Assembly (NCBI RefSeq): GCF_010731575.1
Contig: NZ_AP022617.1
Coordinates: forward strand, 4,030,001-4,094,000
Origin: Mycolicibacterium monacense
GTDB taxonomy: Bacteria; Actinomycetota; Actinomycetes; Mycobacteriales; Mycobacteriaceae
Direction: 5' to 3'
Length of the DNA: 64,000 nt
Position 1 is the first letter of the stretch. Every line of letters starts with the position of its first letter. Both the position numbers and the translations under genes were made by a program. This document shows, piece after piece, positions 35,030 to 43,164 of the stretch. The notes below the pieces were generated by a model that worked only from the letters and a program-made list of their open reading frames with translations, was not told the origin of the DNA and ran no database searches.

Positions 35030-35546
35030 GCAACTCCGGGGTGACGTCGCGGCCGACGGTCTTGCCGTCGTCCCGGTGATCGGTGGTGTTGCGGCACTCC
35101 CCCGAGATCGTGAACGCCAGCAGCCCGTCGACATTGCCCGGCCCCATCACGACCATCACCCCGTCGCGGTGGATGACGGTGCCGAAGGGCTTCTTCCCCG
35201 GCGGCGGCCCGTCGGTCCAGCCCGCCGCCACCATGGCGTCGGCGACCCGGCGGGCATAGGTGTCGGTGTCGGTGCCGGGCGGCAGCTGCGCGCTCATCTC
35301 CACCAGCCCGCGGTAGGGCGGCTCCCCCTGGTCGTTGCACGACTCGAACGAGAACCCGCCGCCGACGTCCTGCAGACCGGCGACCGTCCGTAGCTGGCGG
35401 CCGACATCGACGACCTGGGCTTCGGCCTGCTCGTCGGTCATCGGGTCGGCGACCTGGTCGCCGCCACCGCCGGTGGGTTCCGACATCGAACAGCCTCCTA
35501 ACGCGATCGTGCACACCAGCAGCGTGACGGCCAGCGCCGCCCGCAT
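35016..35546 (-). CDS. Probable lipoprotein
   Basis: 176 residues from ATG 35546; an ATG at 35573 would overlap the upstream gene by 23 bp. The signal sequence [19 protein letters not shown] ends in a lipobox (LGGC), so the Cys should be lipidated and the protein anchored outside the membrane. The mature part ([38 protein letters not shown]) resembles a family of exported mycobacterial lipoproteins with two Cys that may form a disulfide. It starts 4 bp after the DUF1023 hydrolase stop, so both are co-transcribed. Confidence 0.8.
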   Translation of the reverse strand: MRAALAVTLLVCTIALGGCSMSEPTGGGGDQVADPMTDEQAEAQVVDVGRQLRTVAGLQDVGGGFSFESCNDQGEPPYRGLVEMSAQLPPGTDTDTYARRVADAMVAAGWTDGPPPGKKPFGTVIHRDGVMVVMGPGNVDGLLAFTISGECRNTTDHRDDGKTVGRDVTPELLSGS

Positions 35547-35550
35547 CAGC

Positions 35551-37401
35551 TCACCCGGTCGGTTTGTAGTCATGGTCGGTGGTCACAGAGCTCCCTGGTC
35601 GGCCGACTTCCGGGTCGATGAAGGCGGGACTGCCCGGAATGTCGGAATCGATGTGCGGCAACGGAACACGGCCGCCGAACGGTAGGTCGATGTGGTCGGG
35701 GGTGCTGATGTGCGGTTGCCGGCGCCCCTCGGCGAGCAGATCCTGCCCGGCCAGCCGGTCGCTGTTGCCGCTGGCGATCTCGGTGATCGCCCGCATCGAT
35801 TCGCTGCCCAGGTCGTAGTAATGGGAATGATCATGCACGTCCAGTCCGTCCTCGCCGGCCACTTCGGCGCGGAAACGCACCGAGCCGAACTCGTCGCCCG
35901 CCGGGTCGGTGCCGAGCCCGGCGTCCGGGCCGACCGGGTAGCCCAGCGTGCGGTTGAGCACCTCGGCCGGCAGGTCACCGGGCATCCCGATCCAGCTGAC
36001 CGGATCGGTCGACGCCGCCCCCACGTACACCTTGCCGCCGTCGAGGTGGAAGTCCTCGGCACTCCTGGCCAGGTCGGTGCCCGGGCTGCCGATCAGCACC
36101 GCGTCGTCGGCCCTCATCCCGCTGCCCGCGAACGCGTCGGCCACCGTCGTCGATCCGTACGAATGGCCGATCACCGTCACGTGCGACGCGCCGGTGTGGG
36201 TGGCCGCCAACCCGTTGACGTCGGCGGCCAGCAGATCGCCGCCCGCCCGCGCGAGGTCGGGCGCCGCGATCCGCGGATCGGTGAACCCGTCGGGCGCGTC
36301 GTATCCCATCCACATGATCACCGCGGTGGGATCGTCCGGGTCGGCGAGCCGGGACTGCTCGTAGAGGTGGATCGCGTCGTTGTGGCCGTCGGCCAACCAG
36401 CCGTCGCGCACGCTGCTTCCGGTTCCCGGCACGATCACCGCCGTGTTCTTCGCGGTGTCCGGATTGCCGATCGCGATCGCCGCCCGACCCTGACCGTTGT
36501 CGGCCAGCGGCTGGTACCCCCACAGCATCACCGGCCGCGGGTTCTTCGGGTTGGCGCCGCGCTGGTGCGCCAGACCCTCGCTGGTGCGACGGGCGTTGTG
36601 GAACCGGGTGGCGTCGGCCCGGCTGAGCCCGTAGCGCGCCGGATCGGCGATCACGTCGTTCTCGGAGACACCGTTGCGCGCGGCCACATCGCGCACCCGG
36701 CTGAGGTCGTCGTTCATCACCGCCTGATTGACCTTGTCCCGGACCGCGGCGGGAATGCCGTTCAGATTGCCCAACTCCGGTGGGTGCTCGGCGATCAGCG
36801 CGTCCTTCTCGGCCTGGCTGAGCGAGTCCCACCACCGGTTGACGTCCTCGGGTGAGGTCTCCTCGCCCGGCAGCCGCCGCGGATCGCCCAGAGTTCCCGG
36901 CGGCGTCTGCGGTACCGGGCCGCCCAGCGCGGCGGTGACGGCCGCGGCCGTTGACCGGTCGAACTCGCCGTACTGCGCGAGCAGTTTCCTGATGACCGCC
37001 GTCCACGCCCGCGCCAGCCCGGTGAACACCGGCGGCAGATACGGCGGCGGACTGCAGCTGCCGTCGTCGGCGACCTGCCAACCGGTCGCGCGCAGGCTCT
37101 GCACCAGCATCAGCAGGGCGCGCCGGGTCGAGGACATGTGCGAACCACCCGACTGCAACGCCTCCTGCAGCGCCTGCAACCGGGCGCGCAACTCCTCCTG
37201 CCGGTCGAGATTCGCCTCGGCCTTGGCGATCGCGGCCGCCGCGGCCCTCCCCTGCCAGTTCGCGCGCAGATCCGCGAGCGCTTGGCGCTGCCGGGCCATC
37301 AACGTGTCGAGGTGGCCGATCTTCTCGCCGAGCCGGCCGGCGGCGTGGACCAGACCGTCCGGGTCGGACGCCTCCACCACCGACAGCGAAACCGTCACCA
37401 C
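35551..37401 (-). CDS. DUF1023 alpha/beta-hydrolase with WXG100-like N-terminal helical domain
   Basis: 616 residues. The N-terminus (about 1-110) is a helical hairpin with a W-x-G turn (LRANWQGRAAAAA), as in WXG100-type proteins. The C-terminal DUF1023 domain (about 290-560) has the nucleophile elbow VIGHSYGSTT and the strand AVIVPGTGSSVRDGW before it. There is no Sec signal, so export through a type VII system is possible but not shown. It is co-transcribed with the downstream lipoprotein. Many relatives sit in mycobacterial genomes with no known substrate. Confidence 0.8.
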   Translation of the reverse strand: MVTVSLSVVEASDPDGLVHAAGRLGEKIGHLDTLMARQRQALADLRANWQGRAAAAAIAKAEANLDRQEELRARLQALQEALQSGGSHMSSTRRALLMLVQSLRATGWQVADDGSCSPPPYLPPVFTGLARAWTAVIRKLLAQYGEFDRSTAAAVTAALGGPVPQTPPGTLGDPRRLPGEETSPEDVNRWWDSLSQAEKDALIAEHPPELGNLNGIPAAVRDKVNQAVMNDDLSRVRDVAARNGVSENDVIADPARYGLSRADATRFHNARRTSEGLAHQRGANPKNPRPVMLWGYQPLADNGQGRAAIAIGNPDTAKNTAVIVPGTGSSVRDGWLADGHNDAIHLYEQSRLADPDDPTAVIMWMGYDAPDGFTDPRIAAPDLARAGGDLLAADVNGLAATHTGASHVTVIGHSYGSTTVADAFAGSGMRADDAVLIGSPGTDLARSAEDFHLDGGKVYVGAASTDPVSWIGMPGDLPAEVLNRTLGYPVGPDAGLGTDPAGDEFGSVRFRAEVAGEDGLDVHDHSHYYDLGSESMRAITEIASGNSDRLAGQDLLAEGRRQPHISTPDHIDLPFGGRVPLPHIDSDIPGSPAFIDPEVGRPGSSVTTDHDYKPTG

Positions 37402-37505
37402 ACCCCCCGAGCCGACTGGTTCTCAGTATCGCCCGTCGCGCGACGCGGTTGCTGCACCAATCGAATCGCCCTCCCGGCGACGGCGCCCGTCCTACGCTGA
37501 TCGCC

Positions 37506-38531
37506 ATGGCACACGCGCAACGACAACCCAAGGTCGTCGTCCTCGGAGGTGGGTCCTGGGGCACCACCGTCGCATCGATCTGTTCCCGGCGCGCGCCCAC
37601 GATCCAGTGGGTGCGCTCGGAGGACACCGCCAAGGACATCAACGCCAACCACCGCAACTCGCGCTACCTCGGCGAGGATGTGGTGTTGAGCGAGTCGCTG
37701 CGCGCGACCACCGACTTCGCCGAGGCCGCCAGCAGCGCCGACGTCGTCGTCATGGGGGTGCCGTCACACGGCTTCCGCGGGGTGCTCGAGAAACTCGCCG
37801 CCGAGCTGCGGCCGTGGGTGCCGGTGGTGTCGCTGGTCAAGGGGCTCGAACAGGGCACCAACATGCGGATGAGCGAGATCGTCGACGAGGTGCTGCCCGG
37901 ACACCCGGCGGGCATCCTGGCCGGGCCGAACATCGCCCGTGAGGTCGCCGACGGGTACGCCGCCGCGGCGGTGCTGGCGATGCCCGACCAGCACCTCGCC
38001 GCGCAGTTGGCAGAGTTGTTCCGCACCAAGCGTTTTCGCACCTACACCACCGACGACGTGGTCGGCGTGGAGATGGCCGGCGCCCTGAAGAACGTCTACG
38101 CGATCGCCGTCGGCATGGGGTATTCACTCGGCATCGGCGAGAACACCCGCGCGATGGTGATCGCCCGCGCGGTGCGGGAGATGTCGAAACTCGGCGAGGC
38201 CATGGGCGGGCACCGCGACACCTTCGCGGGCCTGGCCGGGATGGGTGACCTCATCGTCACCTGCACCAGCCAGCGCAGCCGCAACCGGCACGTGGGTGAA
38301 CAGCTGGGCTCGGGCAAGCCGATCGACGAGATCATCGCGTCGATGAACCAGGTCGCCGAGGGTGTGAAGGCCTCCAAGGTCATCATGGAGTTCGCCGACG
38401 AGTACGGGCTGAACATGCCGATCGCCCGTGAGGTCGACAGCGTGATCAACCACGGGTCGACGGTGGAGCAGGCCTACCGCGGTCTGGTTGCAGAGAAGCC
38501 CGGCCACGAGGTGTACGGGTCGGGCTTCTAG
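37506..38531 (+). CDS. gpsA: NAD(P)-dependent glycerol-3-phosphate dehydrogenase
   Basis: 341 residues from ATG 37506. The Rossmann motif VVLGGGSWGTTVASI opens the protein, then VVSLVKGLE, LAGPNIAREVADG, the catalytic-Lys helix EMAGALKNVYAIAVGM and FAGLAGMGDLIVTCTS follow, all typical of GpsA. It reduces dihydroxyacetone phosphate to sn-glycerol-3-phosphate for phospholipid synthesis. In M. tuberculosis the corresponding gene is gpdA1 (Rv0564c), next to htpX as here. It converges with the secreted-protein gene with 3 bp between stops. Confidence 0.95.
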   Translation: MAHAQRQPKVVVLGGGSWGTTVASICSRRAPTIQWVRSEDTAKDINANHRNSRYLGEDVVLSESLRATTDFAEAASSADVVVMGVPSHGFRGVLEKLAAELRPWVPVVSLVKGLEQGTNMRMSEIVDEVLPGHPAGILAGPNIAREVADGYAAAAVLAMPDQHLAAQLAELFRTKRFRTYTTDDVVGVEMAGALKNVYAIAVGMGYSLGIGENTRAMVIARAVREMSKLGEAMGGHRDTFAGLAGMGDLIVTCTSQRSRNRHVGEQLGSGKPIDEIIASMNQVAEGVKASKVIMEFADEYGLNMPIAREVDSVINHGSTVEQAYRGLVAEKPGHEVYGSGF

Positions 38532-38534
38532 GCC

Positions 38535-39119
38535 TCAGTTGAAGTAGGGGTTGCGGCCTTCGCGGGGCATCAGCAGCGGGTTGCTGGGCTGCAGGACGAA
38601 GCTCGCCGTGGGGCTGATGACGAAGCCCGCGCCGTTGTGGGCGTCGACGCACGTCGTCATCGTGCCGTCGGTGCCGCAGCTGACGGTCTGGAAGCTGACG
38701 CGGGTGTTGGGCGGCAACGGCTTGACCGTCTCGACGACGTTGGAGAACGGCGCCGCCGCGTTGGCGAACGTCGGGACGCCACCGATGCCGCCGCTGACCA
38801 GGTTCGCCCCACCGGGGGCGGCGGGGATCGGGCCGCTGCAGCCGTAGGCGCCGCCGCGCTGGATGACGCAGGTCAGGCCGCCGGGGGCGCCGAAGGCGTA
38901 CCAGGTGCCGTTCATCGCGGTGTACTCCGCGGGGCTCACGGGCGGCCAGGCGTTGACGTTGGGGGCAGGCGGCGGGGCCGGCGCGGGCGGTTGGGCCGCG
39001 GCGAGGCCCGCCGTCATGACCGCTGCGCCGACGGCGGTCGCGGTCCCTGCCAGGATTCTGCTGAACACGCCCACACCATATGTGCCGGTGCGGCGACGCG
39101 CAGGGGCTGACTGCTTCAT
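38535..39119 (-). CDS. Secreted protein, hypothetical
   Basis: 194 residues. After a basic N-terminus (MKQSAPARRRTG) a hydrophobic stretch (LAGTATAVGAAVMTAGLAAAQP) forms a signal peptide. The mature part opens with a Pro/Ala linker and continues with NGTWYAFGAPGGLTCVIQRGGAYGCSGPIP and SFQTVSCGTDGTMTTCVDAHNGAGFVI, whose four Cys probably form two disulfides. Similar small exported proteins are common in mycobacteria; the function is unknown. The real start may be the GTG at residue 17. Confidence 0.75.
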   Translation of the reverse strand: MKQSAPARRRTGTYGVGVFSRILAGTATAVGAAVMTAGLAAAQPPAPAPPPAPNVNAWPPVSPAEYTAMNGTWYAFGAPGGLTCVIQRGGAYGCSGPIPAAPGGANLVSGGIGGVPTFANAAAPFSNVVETVKPLPPNTRVSFQTVSCGTDGTMTTCVDAHNGAGFVISPTASFVLQPSNPLLMPREGRNPYFN

Positions 39120-39165
39120 GGCTTGATCATCGCCGGGTGGGCGGCTTTCGTTTCGCGGCTTTGAC

Positions 39166-39229
39166 GCGCCGAACGTGCGGCCAGTGCGAATTCGGGAGCG
39201 GTTTTTCGCAGTGAGCGCACGTTCGGCGC
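39166..39229. repeat. Long inverted repeat between secreted protein and htpX
   Basis: Two 14-bp arms (gcgccgaacgtgcg at 39166-39179 and its exact complement at 39216-39229) enclose a 36-base spacer containing gtttttcgcagtgagc. It is too far apart for a simple terminator and looks like a small dispersed palindromic element or a folded 3' RNA end for htpX, which ends at 39240 on the - strand. Confidence 0.5.
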
Positions 39230-39239
39230 CGCAGAGCGG

Positions 39240-40118
<879 letters not shown>

Positions 40119-40181
40119 CTACCTCCTCGTGAGTCTTCGCTGATCCAACGCTGCATACAGCCGTCTGGGTTCCGGCGATGT

Positions 40182-41189
40182 TCAGCCGTGGCGGGTGATC
40201 GTGTAGTCGACCAGTGACGCCAGCGCCTGCCTTCCCGGCATGTCGGGCAGGGCGGCCAGTTCGTCGCGGGCCTGCTGCGCGTAGCGGGCGACGGTCGCCT
40301 TGGCCTGCTCCATGCCTGGTGAGCGGCGTAGCAGCCGCAGGGCCTCGGCGAGATCGTCGTCGTTGTCGACGGGCCGGGCGAGCAGTTCGCGCAGGCGGTC
40401 GGTGTCGGGACCGGACTCCCGCAGCGCGTAGAGCACCGGCAGAGTGTGAACACCCTCACGTAGATCGGTGCCCGGAACCTTGCCGGATTCGTCGGGATCG
40501 CTGTCGATGTCGATGATGTCGTCGGAGATCTGGAATGCCGTGCCGACGATTCCGCCCAAGCGCGCCAACCGCTCGATCTGGGTCTCGTCGGCGCCGGAGA
40601 ACGTCGCCCCGAACCGCCCCGACGCCGCGATCAGGCAGGCCGTCTTCTCGTAGACGACCTTGAGGTAGTGCTCGATCTCGTCAACGCCCTCGACCGCACC
40701 GCGGGTCTCCCGCATCTGACCGGTCACGAGTTGGGCGAACGTGTCGGCGATGATCCGCACGGCCTCCGGCCCCAACCGCGACACCAGCCGCGACGCGGTG
40801 GCGAACAGATAGTCGCCCGCGAGGATGGCGATGTTGTTGCCCCAGCGTGCGTTGGCGCTCGGCGCCCCGCGCCGGACCTGGGCCTCGTCCATGACGTCGT
40901 CGTGGTACAGCGTCGCCAGGTGCACCAGTTCGATCACCGCACCCGCCACCGTCACCTGCCAGGCGTCGGGTTCGGGCCCGAGCCGCGCGGACAGCACCGT
41001 GAACAGCGGACGGAACCGCTTACCGCCGGCCTGGAAGAGATGCTGAACGGCCTCGGCCATCAGCTCGTCCGCCTTGCCCAGCTCGGTGGACATCAGATCC
41101 TCGATGCGGGCGACTCCGGCGCGGACGTCGGCCGCGAAGGCCGCGTCGCCGAAGTCCACGCCCGCCACCACAGTCGCCGGTGTCCTCAC
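40182..41189 (-). CDS. grcC1: Polyprenyl diphosphate synthase
   Basis: 335 residues from GTG 41189 (GGCAGG upstream), the same length as M. tuberculosis GrcC1; the longer open frame overlaps menJ and is rejected. The two Asp-rich motifs are YHDDVMDEA and QISDDIIDIDSD. GGKRFRPLFTVLSARLG is the first conserved region. It condenses isopentenyl diphosphate units into a long-chain prenyl diphosphate, probably the side chain of menaquinone given the neighbours menJ and menG. It diverges from menJ, with 20 bp between the start codons. Confidence 0.93.
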   Translation of the reverse strand: MRTPATVVAGVDFGDAAFAADVRAGVARIEDLMSTELGKADELMAEAVQHLFQAGGKRFRPLFTVLSARLGPEPDAWQVTVAGAVIELVHLATLYHDDVMDEAQVRRGAPSANARWGNNIAILAGDYLFATASRLVSRLGPEAVRIIADTFAQLVTGQMRETRGAVEGVDEIEHYLKVVYEKTACLIAASGRFGATFSGADETQIERLARLGGIVGTAFQISDDIIDIDSDPDESGKVPGTDLREGVHTLPVLYALRESGPDTDRLRELLARPVDNDDDLAEALRLLRRSPGMEQAKATVARYAQQARDELAALPDMPGRQALASLVDYTITRHG

Positions 41190-41209
41190 CCTGCCAACAT
41201 ACTGTGACA

Positions 41210-42430
41210 ATGAAGACCCGGGCGGATGTGGTCGTTGTCGGCGCCGGACCTGCGGGTTCGGCGGCCGCGGCGTGGGCGGCCCGCGCCGGTCGCGACGTGT
41301 TGGTGATCGACTCCGCCCGCTTCCCGCGCGACAAGGCGTGCGGTGACGGGCTGACCCCGCGGGCGGTCGCCGAACTCGAACGCCTCGGCCTCGGGCCGTG
41401 GCTGGACACCCGCATCCGCCACCGCGGTCTGCGGATGTCGGGATTCGGCGCGGCCGTGGAGGTCGCCTGGCCCGGCCCGTCGTTCCCGTCCACCGGCAGC
41501 GCGGTGCCGCGCACCGAACTCGACGACCGGATCCGCTCCGTCGCCGCCGACGACGGAGCCAAGATGCTCCTCGGAACCAAAGCCGTTGGTGTCGAACATG
41601 ATTCGTCTGGACGCGTGGAGACGTTGACGCTGGACTCGGGTGAGGAGGTCGGTGTCGGGACCTTGATCGTCGCCGACGGGGCGCGGTCGACACTGGGCCG
41701 TGCGCTCGGCCGGCAGTGGCATCAGCAGACCGTCTACGGCGTCGCGGTGCGCGGTTACCTCGCCAGCCCGCGCAGCGACGAACCGTGGATCACGTCGCAC
41801 CTGGAACTGCGGTCACCGGAGGGCAAGGTGCTGCCCGGCTACGGCTGGATCTTCCCGCTGGGCAACGGTGAGGTGAACATCGGCGTCGGCGCCCTGGCGA
41901 CCGAAAAACGGCCCGCCGACGCCGCTTTGCGGCCGCTGATGTCGCATTACACGGCGTTGCGGCGCGAGGAATGGGGCTTCGACGGTGAGCCGCGCGCACC
42001 GCTGTCCGCGCTGCTGCCGATGGGCGGCGCGGTGTCGGGAGTCGCCGGCCCCAACTGGATGCTGATCGGGGACGCCGCCGCGTGTGTGAACCCGCTCAAC
42101 GGCGAAGGCATCGACTACGGGTTGGAGACCGGCCGGCTGGCCGCCGACCTGCTCGGCTCCGGTGACCTCTCACAGGCGTGGCCCGCCGTGCTGAGCGACC
42201 ACTACGCCCGCGGATTCTCCGTCGCGCGCCGGCTGGCGTTGCTGCTCACGCTGCCGAGATTCCTCCCGCTGACCGGTCCGGTGGCGATGCGGTCGACGGC
42301 GCTGATGCGCATTGCCGTTCGGGTGATGGGCAACCTGGTCACCGACGAGGACGCCGACTGGATCGCCCGGGTGTGGCGCGCGGGTGGTCTGGCCTCGCGC
42401 GGCCTGGACGCGCGCAAACCGTTCAGCTGA
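41210..42430 (+). CDS. menJ: Menaquinone (geranylgeranyl-type) reductase
   Basis: 406 residues from ATG 41210. The FAD-binding motif VVVVGAGPAGSAAAAWAARAGRDVLVID lies at the N-terminus, CGDGLTPRAV and LIVADGARSTLGRALG follow, and the second FAD motif is LIGDAAACVNPLNGEGIDYGLETG. It belongs to the geranylgeranyl-reductase family. The M. tuberculosis orthologue MenJ (Rv0561c) reduces one double bond of the menaquinone side chain. Divergent transcription from grcC1 matches that genome too. The last 8 bp overlap the convergent small membrane gene. Confidence 0.93.
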   Translation: MKTRADVVVVGAGPAGSAAAAWAARAGRDVLVIDSARFPRDKACGDGLTPRAVAELERLGLGPWLDTRIRHRGLRMSGFGAAVEVAWPGPSFPSTGSAVPRTELDDRIRSVAADDGAKMLLGTKAVGVEHDSSGRVETLTLDSGEEVGVGTLIVADGARSTLGRALGRQWHQQTVYGVAVRGYLASPRSDEPWITSHLELRSPEGKVLPGYGWIFPLGNGEVNIGVGALATEKRPADAALRPLMSHYTALRREEWGFDGEPRAPLSALLPMGGAVSGVAGPNWMLIGDAAACVNPLNGEGIDYGLETGRLAADLLGSGDLSQAWPAVLSDHYARGFSVARRLALLLTLPRFLPLTGPVAMRSTALMRIAVRVMGNLVTDEDADWIARVWRAGGLASRGLDARKPFS

Positions 42431-42650
42431 TCAGCCGGCGACGCGACCGGTCGTCGTCCGTGCGACTCGCATCGGTCAGCGCGAGCGCGATGAGGATGTC
42501 CGCGAAGGTGATGAACAGCCCCATCCAGTACGCCCACCTCGTCGAGGGATCGGGCTGGGTGGTGAAGTACAGCACGAGGAAGATGGGGCCGACGATCCCG
42601 AAGACGAACATCATCGCCTGGAAACGCACGTAGCGCCAGAACGTCTGCAT
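42423..42650 (-). CDS. Small integral membrane protein
   Basis: 75 residues with two transmembrane helices (MMFVFGIVGPIFLVLYFTT and WAYWMGLFITFADILIALAL) and a charged C-terminus. The ATG at 42650 has GGGGGTG upstream. Similar two-helix proteins are found in other mycobacteria without a known role. It overlaps the end of menJ by 8 bp on the opposite strand. Confidence 0.7.
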   Translation of the reverse strand: MQTFWRYVRFQAMMFVFGIVGPIFLVLYFTTQPDPSTRWAYWMGLFITFADILIALALTDASRTDDDRSRRRLIS

Positions 42651-42692
42651 CCGCCACCCCCGTCACCGTTCTGCGGCAGCATATCCCGCAGG

Positions 42693-43133
42693 ATGGCGGA
42701 CATGGTGGCGGTCTACCGGGCGCCGATGCGCTCACGTGACGACGGGATCGACGTCGCGCAGACCATCGCGCGGGCCCGCCGGCTCGGGCTGTGCGGATTC
42801 GGTGCGCTCGGGGTCGACGAGGATCGCCTCGCCCGCCGGATCGCACGCTTCGCCGACGCCCCCGACGGCGCCCTGGTGTGGACGCGCGACCCCGAGGGAC
42901 TGTACTGGCTGGGCCGCATCGACGGACCGTACCGATACGACAACACCAGTGCCGCAAGGGCCGTCGACCTGGTGCATGTGCGGCCGTGCCGGTGGTCGCC
43001 CGCCCCGTTCCTCGAACCGCAGGTGCCGTCGGCGGTGCTGGCGACGTACCGCCGCGGCGGGCGCAACTTCCAGCAGACCCACGATTCCGTCGTCGCACGG
43101 GAAAGCCTGCGGCTGTGGGAAGAACACTCCTGA
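42693..43133 (+). CDS. Conserved hypothetical protein
   Basis: 146 residues from ATG 42693 (GCAGG upstream). It is soluble with a mixed alpha/beta pattern: DVAQTIARARRLGLCGFG, ALVWTRDPEGLYWLGRIDGPYRYDN, DLVHVRPCRWSPAPF and VLATYRRGGRNFQQTH. The middle part resembles the beta-barrel fold found in small nucleic-acid- or base-reading domains, but this is a guess. It sits between menJ and the phospholipase D fusion, in the same direction as both. Confidence 0.6.
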   Translation: MADMVAVYRAPMRSRDDGIDVAQTIARARRLGLCGFGALGVDEDRLARRIARFADAPDGALVWTRDPEGLYWLGRIDGPYRYDNTSAARAVDLVHVRPCRWSPAPFLEPQVPSAVLATYRRGGRNFQQTHDSVVARESLRLWEEHS

Positions 43134-43164
43134 AAGCTGTTCGCAGACAACATCTTCAGAACCC

